From Streptomyces sp. CC208A (GTDB lineage: Bacteria > Actinomycetota > Actinomycetes > Streptomycetales > Streptomycetaceae): a DNA stretch of 64,000 nucleotides. This document shows, in pieces, positions 16,811 to 25,708 of this stretch. Location: NCBI RefSeq assembly GCF_030010625.1, contig NZ_JASCXN010000017.1, forward strand, positions 80,973-144,972, in the 5' to 3' direction. A program made the translations under genes and the position numbers. How positions within the stretch are numbered: the stretch's first letter is position 1; each line of letters opens with the position of its first letter. The notes beneath the pieces were generated by a model. The model had not been told where the DNA came from. It ran no database searches and saw only the letters and a list, made by a program, of their open reading frames with translations.

Positions 16811-18402
16811 GAGCCGTACCGCTCCCGCAGCTCCACCTTTCGCACCTTCCCGCTCACCGTCATCGGGAACTCGGTGAGGACCTCGACGCGGCGCGGGACC
16901 TTGTAGTGGGCGAGGCGGTCGCGGCAGAAGGCGGCGAGCTCGTCGAGGGTCGGCGGGTCGGCCGGGTCGCGCGGGATGACGCAGGCCAGGATCTCCTCGC
17001 CGTACCGCTCGTCGGGGACCCCGACGACCTGCACGTCGGCGATCTTGGGGTGTCCGTACAGGAACTCCTCGATCTCGCGCGGGTACACGTTCTCGCCGCC
17101 GCGGATGATCATGTCCTTGATGCGGCCGACGATCTGGACGTAGCCGTCCTCGCGCATCACGGCCAGGTCGCCGGTGTGCATCCAGCGGCCCGCGTCGATC
17201 ACCTCGGCGGTCTTCGCCGGCTCGTCCCAGTAGCCGAGCATCACGCTGTAGCCGCGGGTGCACAGCTCGCCCGAGGTGCCGCGCGGCACGGTGAGACCGG
17301 TGGCCGGGTCGACGACCTTCACCTCCAGGTGCGGCAGGACCCGGCCGACGGTGCCGGTGCGCCGCTCCAGGTCGTCGTCGCGGCGGGTCTGGGTGGAGAC
17401 CGGCGAGGTCTCCGTCATGCCGTAACAAATGGAGACCTCCGCCATGTTCATCTCCGCGACCACCCGCTTCATCACCTCCACGGGGCACGGCGAGCCCGCC
17501 ATGATGCCGGTCCTGAGGGACGAGAGGTCGTACGAGGCGAAGCCGGGGAGGTTCAACTCCGCGATGAACATGGTCGGTACGCCGTAGAGGGAGGTGCAGC
17601 GCTCCTTCTGGACGGCGCGGAGGGTGGCCGCCGGGTCGAAGGAGGGGGCCGGGACGACGATGCAGGCGCCGTGCGAGGTGGCCGCCAGATTGCCCATCAC
17701 CATGCCGAAGCAGTGGTAGAAGGGCACCGGCACGCAGATCCGGTCCCGCTCGGTGTAGGCGAGCATCTCGCCCACGAAATAACCGTTGTTGAGGATGTTG
17801 TGGTGGGAGAGCGTGGCGCCCTTGGGGAAGCCGGTGGTGCCCGAGGTGTACTGGATGTTCACCGGTTCGTCGGCGGAGAGCGGCTCGGGGACGAGGCCCC
17901 CGGACGGGCGGGCCGCGAAGGCGTCCCAGCTCGCGTCGCCGAAGTAGACCGCCTCCCGCAGCTCGGGGCACTCTCCCCGCACCTCCTCCACCATCGCCCG
18001 GTAGGCGCTCGTCTTGTGCGCGAGCGAGGCGAAGAGCATCGAGATGCCCGACTGGCGCAGGACATAGGCGAGTTCGTGGGCGCGGTAGGCCGGGTTGATG
18101 GTGACCATGACGGCGCCGACGCGGGCGGTCGCGTACTGGACGAGGACCCATTCGGCGCGGTTCACCGCCCAGATGCCGACCCGGTCGCCCTTGCGGACGC
18201 CGCTGCCGAGCAGCGCCCCGGCGATCCGGTCGACGTCGGCGCCGAACTCGGCGTAGGTCCAGCGGCGTCCGTCCGCGAGGTCGACCAGGGCCTCGCGGTC
18301 GGGCCAGGCGGCGACGGCCCGGTCGAGGTCGGCACCGATGGTGGCGCCGAGCAGCGGGATGTCCGACACCCCGTGCGCGTACGAGAGCGACGCACTCGTC
18401 AT
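16807..18402 (-). CDS. Fatty-acyl-CoA synthetase (AMP-forming, FadD-like)
   Basis: This 531-aa member of the ANL superfamily activates a carboxylic acid through an acyl-adenylate to its CoA thioester. Motifs are the P-loop YTSGTTGFPKG (about residues 186-196), YGMTETSPVS (about 330), the hinge HTGDLAVMREDGYVQIVGRIKDMIIRGGENVYPREIEEF and the C-terminal Lys in TVSGKVRKVELR. ATG overlaps the TGA of the upstream ligase by 4 nt, so both are made from one transcript. Chain length is unknown; sequence character suggests medium/long-chain acids. Confidence 0.92.
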   Translation of the reverse strand: MTSASLSYAHGVSDIPLLGATIGADLDRAVAAWPDREALVDLADGRRWTYAEFGADVDRIAGALLGSGVRKGDRVGIWAVNRAEWVLVQYATARVGAVMVTINPAYRAHELAYVLRQSGISMLFASLAHKTSAYRAMVEEVRGECPELREAVYFGDASWDAFAARPSGGLVPEPLSADEPVNIQYTSGTTGFPKGATLSHHNILNNGYFVGEMLAYTERDRICVPVPFYHCFGMVMGNLAATSHGACIVVPAPSFDPAATLRAVQKERCTSLYGVPTMFIAELNLPGFASYDLSSLRTGIMAGSPCPVEVMKRVVAEMNMAEVSICYGMTETSPVSTQTRRDDDLERRTGTVGRVLPHLEVKVVDPATGLTVPRGTSGELCTRGYSVMLGYWDEPAKTAEVIDAGRWMHTGDLAVMREDGYVQIVGRIKDMIIRGGENVYPREIEEFLYGHPKIADVQVVGVPDERYGEEILACVIPRDPADPPTLDELAAFCRDRLAHYKVPRRVEVLTEFPMTVSGKVRKVELRERYGS

Positions 18403-20081
18403 GCGAGGTCTCCTTCGGCGAACTCCGGGCCGGTGGAGGCCCCTTCGGCGGTGAGGCGGCGCAGCTCGACCCGGCGGATCTTGCCGGAGACGGTCTTCGG
18501 CAGCTCGGCGAACTCGATGCGGCGGACCCGCTTGTACGGGGCGAGCACGGCCCGCGAGTGGGCGAAGAGGGCCCGGGCGGTCTCCTCGTCCGGCTTGAAG
18601 CCGTCGGCGAGGACGACGTACGCCTTGGGGACGGCGAGCCGGAGGGGGTCGGGCGCGGGGACGACGGCGGCCTCGGCGACGGCCTCGTGTTCGAGGAGCG
18701 CGCTCTCCAGCTCGAAGGGACTGACCTTGTAGTCACTGGACTTAAAAACATCATCGCTTCGCCCCACGTAATGGACGTAGCCGTCCTCGTCACGGCTGCC
18801 GATGTCACCGGTGCGGTAGTAGCCGCCGGCCATCACCTCCGCCGTCTTCTCCGGGTCGCCGTGGTAACCGGTCATCAGGCCCACGGGGTGGACGGACAGG
18901 TCGAGGCAGATCTCGCCCTCCTCCGCGTCCGGGGCGCCGGTCACCGGGTCGACCAGGGTGACCGCGTAGCCGGGGCTCGGGCGGCCCATGGAGCCCTCCT
19001 TGAGGCGCTGGCCAGGGCTGTTGGAGACCTGGACGGCGGTCTCGGTCTGGCCGAAGCCGTCGCGGATGGTGACGCCCCAGGCGCGCCGGACCGCCTCGAT
19101 GACCTCGGGGTTCAGCGGCTCGCCCGCGGCGACGACCTCGCGCGGCGGGGTGGTCAGGCGGCTCAGGTCGGACTGGATGAGCATCCGCCACACGGTGGGC
19201 GGGGCGCAGAAGGAGGTGACGCCGTGCCGTTCCATCTCGGTCATGAGCCGGGCCGCGTCGAAGCGCGTGTAGTTGTGGATGAAGACGGTCGCCTCGGCGT
19301 TCCAGGGGGCGAAGAGGTTGGACCAGGCGTGCTTGGCCCAGCCGGGCGAGGAGATGTTGAGGTGCACGTCGCCGGGGGTGAGCCCGATCCAGTACATCGT
19401 CGCCAGGTGCCCCACCGGGTAGGAGGTGTGGGTGTGCTCGACGAGCTTGGGGCGGGCGGTGGTGCCGGAGGTGAAGTAGAGCATCAGCGTGTCGTGGGCG
19501 AGGGTGGCGCCGTCGGGCTCGAAGACGTCCGGCTCGTGGGCGGAGAGCTCGTACCCCAGCCAGGTCACGCCGTCGCCGCCGACCGCGATGCGGGTGTAGT
19601 CGCCGGGCACCTCGTCGAACTTGGCGGTGTCCTCGGCGCGCGCGATCACGTGCCGGGCCCGACCGCGCTCCACCCGGTCGCGGAGGTCGGCGGGGCCGAG
19701 GAGCGGGGTGGCGGGGATGACGACCGCGCGCAGCTTCATCGCGGCGAGCATGGTCTCCCACAGCTCGGTCTGGTTGCCCAGCATGACGATGATCCGGTCT
19801 CCGGCGCGGACGCCCTGGGCGCGCAGCCAGTTCGCGACCCGGTTCGAGCGGGCGGACATCTCCGCGAAGCTCATCTTCGTCTCGGAGCCGTCCTCCTCGA
19901 CGATGTGGAGAGCCGTGCGGTCGTTGCCCCCGGCGATGACGTCGAACCACTCCAGCGCCCAGTTGAACCGGCCGGGGCGGGGCCAGGCGAAGCCCTCGTA
20001 CGCCGCCGCGTAGTCCTCCCGGTGCCGGAGCAGGACGTCCCGGGCGGCCCGGAACTCCTCGGTCGCGCTGGTAGCCGTCAT
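18399..20081 (-). CDS. AMP-dependent acyl-CoA synthetase (medium-chain/aryl type)
   Basis: This 560-aa ANL enzyme starts at ATG 20081 with GAGGAG 5 nt upstream; the ORF stays open further but without signals. Motifs are YFTSGTTARPK, GFGQTETAVQ, YRTGDIGSRDEDGYVHYVGRSDDVFKSSDYKVSPFELE and the final PKTVSGKIRRVELR. The SxYKVSPFE hinge and N-terminal ALEWFDVIAGGNDRTALHIVEEDGSE resemble medium-chain/benzoate-type ligases (MACS). It is the first gene of a two-ligase operon and is divergent from a LuxR-type regulator, its likely controller. Having two ligases in one operon may widen substrate range. Confidence 0.92.
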   Translation of the reverse strand: MTATSATEEFRAARDVLLRHREDYAAAYEGFAWPRPGRFNWALEWFDVIAGGNDRTALHIVEEDGSETKMSFAEMSARSNRVANWLRAQGVRAGDRIIVMLGNQTELWETMLAAMKLRAVVIPATPLLGPADLRDRVERGRARHVIARAEDTAKFDEVPGDYTRIAVGGDGVTWLGYELSAHEPDVFEPDGATLAHDTLMLYFTSGTTARPKLVEHTHTSYPVGHLATMYWIGLTPGDVHLNISSPGWAKHAWSNLFAPWNAEATVFIHNYTRFDAARLMTEMERHGVTSFCAPPTVWRMLIQSDLSRLTTPPREVVAAGEPLNPEVIEAVRRAWGVTIRDGFGQTETAVQVSNSPGQRLKEGSMGRPSPGYAVTLVDPVTGAPDAEEGEICLDLSVHPVGLMTGYHGDPEKTAEVMAGGYYRTGDIGSRDEDGYVHYVGRSDDVFKSSDYKVSPFELESALLEHEAVAEAAVVPAPDPLRLAVPKAYVVLADGFKPDEETARALFAHSRAVLAPYKRVRRIEFAELPKTVSGKIRRVELRRLTAEGASTGPEFAEGDLA

Positions 20082-20142
20082 GTGTACTCCTCGTTGCGGG
20101 ACCGGTCCCGCCCATCGTGTAATCGGTGACCCAGGTCTCACT

Positions 20143-20158
20143 ACCCCCGTTCGGGGGT
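20143..20158. promoter_or_regulatory. Palindrome in the ligase/regulator divergent promoter
   Basis: ACCCCCG-TT-CGGGGGT has perfect 7-bp arms and is placed between the divergent starts at 20081 and 20187. It is a candidate autoregulatory operator. Confidence 0.4.
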
Positions 20159-20186
20159 GATGGTGTGGGTGAAGGAGAGATCTCCC

Positions 20187-21020
20187 GTGTCCGAGCGGAT
20201 CGAGGCGGTGGAGCTGCGGGCCGCGCTGCTGCGGCTGCGGCGCGGCAGCGGGCTGCCCGTGGTCTTCGGCGGCCTCGTGCGGGACGGCGGCCGGCCGCTG
20301 CGGATCGCCGAGCTGCACGGGGCGGTGACCCCGGCGCTCCGGGGCCTGGCGGTCTCCCCCGGCAACGGCCTGGGCGGGAAGTGCCTGGCGCTGGCCCGCC
20401 CGTGCGCGGTCACCGACTACGCGGTGGCCCGGCACATCACCCACGAGTACGACGTGCCCGTGTCGGCGGAGGGCCTGCGCTCGGTGATCGCGGTGCCGGT
20501 GGTCGTCCGACGGCAGGTGCGCGGGGTGCTGTACGGGGCGCTGCGCGACGCGCTGCCGCTCGGCGAGCGGGTCTTCGACGCGGCGGTGGCGGCGGCCAGG
20601 GACGTGGAGCAGGCGCTGGCGGTACGGGACGAGGCGAGCCGTCTCGCGGAACGGGCGGAGGCGCCCCCCGGCCCGTCGTGGGAGGAGGTGCGGCACGCCC
20701 ACGGCGAGCTGCGCGCCCTCGCCCCGCAGATCGCCGACCCGGAGCTGCGGACCCGCCTGCTCACCGTCTGCGGCCGCCTGGAGGCGGCGTCCGGCCCCCC
20801 GCCGGACGCGGCACCGCTCCCGGGCGTGGCGCTGACCCCGCGCGAGACCGACGTCCTGGCGTCGGTCGCCTCCGGCGCGACGAACGCGGCGGCGGCCCAG
20901 CGCCTCGGCCTGCGCCCCGAGACGGTCAAGGGCTATCTGCGCTCGGCGATGCGGAAGCTGGGGGCGCACACCCGTCTGGAGGCGGTGGTGGCGGCGCGCC
21001 GGGCGGGCGTGCTGCCGTAG
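20187..21020 (+). CDS. GAF-LuxR transcriptional regulator
   Basis: From GTG at 20187 (AAGGAG 9 nt upstream) the 277-aa product has an N-terminal GAF-like sensor (about residues 10-145). That part contains GLAVSPGNGLGGKCLALARPCAVTDYAVARHITHEYD and RSVIAVPVVVRRQVRGVLYGALR. A helical linker follows, then a LuxR HTH: LTPRETDVLASVASGATNAAAAQRLGLRPETVKGYLRSAMRKLGAHTRLEAV. This build fits regulators of aromatic/fatty acid degradation. It is divergent from the two acyl-CoA ligases and probably controls them. Confidence 0.88.
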   Translation: MSERIEAVELRAALLRLRRGSGLPVVFGGLVRDGGRPLRIAELHGAVTPALRGLAVSPGNGLGGKCLALARPCAVTDYAVARHITHEYDVPVSAEGLRSVIAVPVVVRRQVRGVLYGALRDALPLGERVFDAAVAAARDVEQALAVRDEASRLAERAEAPPGPSWEEVRHAHGELRALAPQIADPELRTRLLTVCGRLEAASGPPPDAAPLPGVALTPRETDVLASVASGATNAAAAQRLGLRPETVKGYLRSAMRKLGAHTRLEAVVAARRAGVLP

Positions 21021-21145
21021 CGGGGAGGGGGACCTGACCCACACCCCGATTCCCACCCCTATATCCTTTTCCTCCCTCCCCTGAGGGTCCTTCCGGATCC
21101 CGGGGGGATGAGACCCGGGGGCCCGCAGCCGACGGAGGTACGCAC

Positions 21146-22252
21146 GTGTCCGACCGCCACCCCCGCGCGGCCTGGCGCCGCCGCCCGGAGCCGCCCCCCG
21201 CCCCCGCACCCCCGGACCCCTCCCCCGAGGGGCCGAGCGTGATCCAGGCGGCCCTGTACCGCGACGGCCGCAGGGTCTCGTCGCCGACGACACTGGCGGA
21301 GACGTACCGGCAGCTGCGCGAGCACCCGGACGGCATGGCGTGGATCGGTCTGCACCGCCCGACCGAGGAGGAACTCCTCTCCCTGGCCGCCGAGTTCGAC
21401 CTCCACGAACTCGCGGTCGAGGACGCCCTGGAGGCCCACCAGCGCCCCAAGCTGGAGCGGTACGGCGACACCCTCTTCGTCGTCCTGCGCGCGGCCCGCT
21501 ACCTGGACGCCCCGGAGGAGGTCGACTTCGGCGAGCTCCACGTCTTCGTGGGCCCCGACTTCCTCATCACGGTCCGCCACGGCGCGGCCCCGGACCTCTC
21601 GGCGATCCGCCGCCGCATGGAGGAGGACCCCGCCCTCCTCTCCCTCGGCCCGGAGGCCGTCCTGTACGCCATCCTGGACGCGGTCGTCGACGGCTACGCG
21701 CCGGTCGTCGCGGGCGTCCAGAACGACATCGACGAGATCGAGACCGAGGTCTTCGGCGGCGACCCCGCGGTCTCCCGCCGCATCTACGAACTCTCCCGCG
21801 AGATGGTCGAGTTCCAGCGCGCCACCCGCCCCCTCGTCGGCATGCTCCACGGCCTGATGGCCGGCTTCGCCAAGTACGGCACCGACGAGGAACTCCAGCG
21901 CTACCTCCGCGACGTCGCCGACCACGTCACCCACACCAGCGAACGCGTCGACGGCTTCCGCCAGGCCCTCACGGAGATCCTCACGGTCAACGCGACCCTG
22001 GTGACCCAGCAGCAGAACGCGGAGATGCGCGCCCTGGCGGAAGCCGGCTTCGAGCAGAACGAGGAGATCAAGAAGATCTCGTCGTGGGCGGCCATCCTGT
22101 TCGCACCGACGCTGGTGGGAACCATCTACGGCATGAACTTCGACGCGATGCCCGAGCTGGACTGGACGTTCGGCTATCCGTTCGCGATTCTGCTGATGGC
22201 GGCGGTGTGCACAAGCCTGTACTTCGTCTTCAAACGGCGGGACTGGTTGTAG
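21146..22252 (+). CDS. corA: CorA-type magnesium/cobalt channel
   Basis: This 368-aa divalent-cation channel has a large cytoplasmic N-terminal domain with coiled-coil helices. Two C-terminal membrane helices carry the signature YGMNF at the end of the first (about residue 328). The last is LLMAAVCTSLYFVFKRRDWL with the basic tail seen in CorA. A Pro-rich N-terminal extension (about residues 10-32) is a lineage feature. GTG at 21146 has CGGAGG 7 nt upstream. Monocistronic by context. Confidence 0.95.
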   Translation: MSDRHPRAAWRRRPEPPPAPAPPDPSPEGPSVIQAALYRDGRRVSSPTTLAETYRQLREHPDGMAWIGLHRPTEEELLSLAAEFDLHELAVEDALEAHQRPKLERYGDTLFVVLRAARYLDAPEEVDFGELHVFVGPDFLITVRHGAAPDLSAIRRRMEEDPALLSLGPEAVLYAILDAVVDGYAPVVAGVQNDIDEIETEVFGGDPAVSRRIYELSREMVEFQRATRPLVGMLHGLMAGFAKYGTDEELQRYLRDVADHVTHTSERVDGFRQALTEILTVNATLVTQQQNAEMRALAEAGFEQNEEIKKISSWAAILFAPTLVGTIYGMNFDAMPELDWTFGYPFAILLMAAVCTSLYFVFKRRDWL

Positions 22253-22834
22253 TCGACACATCGGCCCCAACGATCGACTTCACACGCGCGAACTACGAGG
22301 ACATTCCCCTTCGTCCATGACAGCGCCGCACGACGGGCTTCCTCAGGCCGATGAGAGGAGGCTCTCGCCACACGACGGGCCAGGTGTCGCTCGCTGTCCT
22401 CGACACCCCTCGGAGCGGGTCTCGCACCACCCCGGAGTACCGGACCCGGACACAGGCCGACCGCGGGAACACGCGCCATGGCATGACCCGCCCGACCGGC
22501 TCGAAGCCGGGCACGACGGCTGCTGGTGACCGAAGCGTATCCGTGCTCCGTCGCCCGCATGCCGATGACCCCGACTGCCACCCGCCCGGCTGCGGTGTCC
22601 GTGGACCCGGCCCGCTCCACGGACGGTTCCGCCCCAGCCCCTCGCTCGCGGCGGGGCCGGCCGTACCGCGGGGTCCTCTGTTCCAGCCGCACGCACCGGC
22701 CTGCCCTGCGAGGGGAATCGCATTTCTGCCGCAAGGTCGGGGTGGGATCCCGTTCGGCTCTCTTCGTCGTCCTGTTCCGTGACCGGGCGCCCGGCCGCAG
22801 AAGGCACCTGCCGTGTTCCGGACCTGTCTGCGCT
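22253..22834. other. Non-coding stretch before a KAS III remnant
   Basis: No frame on either strand has the codon bias or protein character of a real gene. The sequence is less GC-biased than its neighbours and reads like decayed DNA. It probably held the 5' half of the gene whose 3' part is the FabH-like fragment downstream. Confidence 0.45.
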
Positions 22835-23290
22835 GGACCGCACACCGCCGTCGCCTTCGGAGGCGGCGCGGGAGCCGTCCTGCTCACCGGGGGCACGGTC
22901 GGCGAACCGGGGTCGGTCGTCGCCACGGATCTGGCAGGCGATGGAATCGGACTCTCCCACGTGGTCGTCGAAACCGGTGGATCACGTCACCCGCCCGCTT
23001 CCGACGACACTCCCCGATCGGCCCGCTTCCTGGCGATGAACGGCCGCCAGGTCCGCCTCCAGGCGGTCCGCCGGATGGCGCAGTCCTCACTCAAGGTGCT
23101 GAGCCTGGCGGGCCGGCGGTCGGAAGAGCTCCGGGCCGTGGTCGCCCACCAGGCCGATGAACGCATCGTGGACGCGGTGGCGGAACGGTTCCGGCTGCCG
23201 GATCCTCTCATGGTCAAGTGCATCCGGGACGCCGGGAACACCACTGCCGCCTCCGTTCACCTGGCCCGACGCCCACCCACGCATCCATGA
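22835..23290 (+). pseudogene. KAS III (FabH-like) C-terminal remnant
   Basis: In one plus frame ~150 residues match the C-terminal half of 3-oxoacyl-ACP synthase III. FGGGAGAVLL corresponds to FGDGAGAVVL, and VVETGGSRHPP plus FLAMNGRQVRLQAVRRM to the GGS and M-x-G-x-E-V-F-K-F-A-V segment. Then come VVAHQADERIVDAVAER with the catalytic His and AGNTTAASVHLA with the catalytic Asn. The N-terminal half with the active-site Cys is absent and the last ~25 residues (GGGLTWG) are lost. No plausible start or ribosome site is seen. It is a relic, perhaps of a polyketide/alkylquinolone-type starter enzyme rather than of housekeeping fabH. Confidence 0.75.
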
Positions 23291-23351
23291 CCTGGCCGCC
23301 GACCAGCACTGACAGGGCGTCCGATCTGGGGAGGGGTCGCCGCTCATGCCT

Positions 23352-23393
23352 CGCGGACGGCCCCGGCCGGTTTCCCTGCCGGGGCCGTCCGCG
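23352..23393 (-). terminator. Hairpin terminator of the DUF11 gene
   Basis: CGCGGACGGCCCCGGC and its perfect complement (16 bp) span a 10-nt loop, 26 bp past the minus-strand stop at 23420. It could also end transcripts from the plus strand. Confidence 0.8.
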
Positions 23394-23419
23394 TGCGGTC
23401 TCCGGTCAGCCGCTGTCCG

Positions 23420-25570
23420 TCAGTCCCGCCCGAAGGCGTGGATCCCGCCGGACCTCGTCCTTCCGTCCTTGTTCTCGGTGGCCTCCTTGTCCACTTCGAG
23501 GTCGGCCTTGGCCTCGTCGACCCTGTTGCCGGGGACGCCGGTGACCGTGCTGGAGTTGTTGCCGCCATCCGGGTCCGCGGTCGCGGAGGAGACGGTGGCG
23601 GTGTTGACGATGTCGTCCCCGTCGCCGGTGTAGCCGGGGGCGAGTTTCACCCAGATGGTCCAGGTCCTGGACTCGTCCGGTCCGAGTGTGGCCTCGGGGC
23701 CGCAGGTGACGGTCTTCCCTGCGGCGGTGCAGCCATTGGACGAGTGGTCGAAGGAGAGGTGTTCCGTCAGGGTGTCGGTCGCCTTGACCTGCTTGGCCTC
23801 GGACGGGCCCTGGTTGGTGACCGTGATCTCGTAGGGGAAGGTCTCTCCGGGCGAGATCGGGGAGTCGCTGCCGAGCCTCTTCTGCGCCTTCAGGTCGGCG
23901 CTGGGGTCTCCGGCCCTGCCGTCGGGCAGGGGCGCACTGCCGGTGTCGTTGTCACTGTTGGGGTCGATGTTCGCGGCGGTGACCGTGGCGCTGTTGACGA
24001 TCTCGGTGCCGTCGCCGGTGTAGGAGGGGTCGAGCTTGACCGTCAGCAGGTACACGGCCTTCTCGCCCACCTTCAGCGGGATGCTCCTGGCGCAGCGGAC
24101 GGTGTCACCGTCGTAGGTGCAGCCGGACGGGGTGGAGGAGACGTAGGCCAGTTCCTTGGGCAGCCTGTCGGTGAGGGTCACACTGTGCGCGTCCGCGGAC
24201 GGACCGTCGTTGGAGACGGTGATGCGGTACTGGAACTCCCGGCCGGGGACGGGCGGGGTGTCGCCCACCGCCTCCTTGGTGACGCTGAGGTCCGCCGTGG
24301 GCGGGTTGACCTTGTCGCCGGGCGGGCCGGCGGGGTCGCTGGTGTTGTTGGTCTCGTCGGGATCGGCCGTCTCCGAGGTGACGGACGCGACGTTCTGGAT
24401 GTCCGAGCCGTCGCCCGTGTAGCCGGAGTCGATCATGACCGTGAAGATCCAGGTCCTGGCCGCGCCGGAGTCGAGAGTGGGCAGGGTGCCGCAGCTGACC
24501 CGCTGCCCGACGGCCGTGCAGCCGTCCGCGGAGGAGACGAAGGACAGCCATTTCGGCAGAGGGTCGCTGACGCTGACGTTCTCGGCACGGGAAGGTCCGT
24601 CGTTGGTGACGCGCACCGCGTACTGGAAGGTCTCACCGGGGGACACCGGGGTGTCGGTGACGGTGGTCTTGTCGATCCTCAGGTCCGCCTTGGGGGTGCC
24701 GACGAGAGGGTAGGCCTGGTCGGAGGTGTTGTTCCGGGTGTCCGGATCGGCCGTGTCGGAGCCCGCCGTGGCCGTGTTGGGCAGATCCTTTCCGTCGCCG
24801 GTGTACGACGGGTCGAGCTGGACCTTGAACGTCCAGCTCACCGACGCTCCGGGGGCGAGGACCGGCTCCGGGCCGCAGGTGACCTTCTGCTGCGACTCGG
24901 TGCACTCGTCGTCGGAGGACACGTAGTTCAGGAGCTTCGGCAGCGTGTCCGTTGCCTTGACGTTACGGGCGTCGGAGAGTCCCTTGTTGGTGACGGTGAC
25001 CGTGTACCCGAACTCCTCGCCCGGTGTCACGGCCCCGGTCTGCACCACCGACTTGGTGGCGACCAGGTCCGCCTTCGGGTCGAAGGGACCGGGCGGGATG
25101 ACCGGGTCGTTGGTGTTGTTGTCCTCGTCGGGGTCGGTGGCGTCCGAATGGGTCGTGGCGGCGTTACCGAGATCGTCACCGGTGCCGTTGTAGGAGGGGT
25201 TGAGCCGAGCGACGAACGTCCAGGTCTTCGTCTTGCCGACCGCGAGCTCGGCCTCCGGGCCGCAGGTGACCTTCTGGCCGACGGCCGTGCAACCGTCGGC
25301 CGAGGACTCGAAGGTGATGTTCGCAGGAAGCGTGTCGGTGGCTGTGACGTTCTTCGCCACCGACGGGCCCTTGTTCGTCACGGTGAGCGTGTACGTGATC
25401 AGACCGCCCGGCGGGACCATCCGGCCCTCCGCTCCCGGTCCCGCCGCACGCGTCGAGACCATTTCGAGCTGCGGCGCCGCCGCGGTCGGAGCGGAGCCCC
25501 ACAGCGGCAGCGCGCACGCGATCACAGCCGCCAGCCAGGGCAGTGGCCTCCAGGGTCTCCTTGTTGCCAT
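23420..25570 (-). CDS. Secreted DUF11-repeat protein, ends in mid-repeat
   Basis: Start is ATG 25570 (AGGAAG 8 nt upstream). The 716-aa product has a Sec signal peptide (LPWLAAVIACALPLWGSAPTAAA). Five DUF11 beta-sandwich repeats of ~125 residues follow, each marked by L-x-V-T-N-x-G-P-S, C-T-x-x-G-x-x-V-x-C-G and Y-x-G-x-G-x-D-x-x-N-x-A. Two Cys per repeat may pair. A sixth repeat opens (KADLEVDKEATENKDGRT) and stops after about 20 residues at HAFGRD. There is no LPXTG or membrane anchor, so it is secreted or a truncated version of an anchored protein. It follows the LPDTG paralogue by 138 bp and is probably co-transcribed. Confidence 0.85.
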   Translation of the reverse strand: MATRRPWRPLPWLAAVIACALPLWGSAPTAAAPQLEMVSTRAAGPGAEGRMVPPGGLITYTLTVTNKGPSVAKNVTATDTLPANITFESSADGCTAVGQKVTCGPEAELAVGKTKTWTFVARLNPSYNGTGDDLGNAATTHSDATDPDEDNNTNDPVIPPGPFDPKADLVATKSVVQTGAVTPGEEFGYTVTVTNKGLSDARNVKATDTLPKLLNYVSSDDECTESQQKVTCGPEPVLAPGASVSWTFKVQLDPSYTGDGKDLPNTATAGSDTADPDTRNNTSDQAYPLVGTPKADLRIDKTTVTDTPVSPGETFQYAVRVTNDGPSRAENVSVSDPLPKWLSFVSSADGCTAVGQRVSCGTLPTLDSGAARTWIFTVMIDSGYTGDGSDIQNVASVTSETADPDETNNTSDPAGPPGDKVNPPTADLSVTKEAVGDTPPVPGREFQYRITVSNDGPSADAHSVTLTDRLPKELAYVSSTPSGCTYDGDTVRCARSIPLKVGEKAVYLLTVKLDPSYTGDGTEIVNSATVTAANIDPNSDNDTGSAPLPDGRAGDPSADLKAQKRLGSDSPISPGETFPYEITVTNQGPSEAKQVKATDTLTEHLSFDHSSNGCTAAGKTVTCGPEATLGPDESRTWTIWVKLAPGYTGDGDDIVNTATVSSATADPDGGNNSSTVTGVPGNRVDEAKADLEVDKEATENKDGRTRSGGIHAFGRD

Positions 25571-25708
25571 CGGCATCGCTTCCTGTTCTCTCCGCCCCGG
25601 CGGGAAGGCCGGGGCCACGCGGGGGGGAAGGGGTGTGAAGCAGCCGCACCGGTCGTTCGACTGCCTGTCCGAGGCCTCCGGACACTTCGAGCCCGGACGC
25701 CCGGGTGC

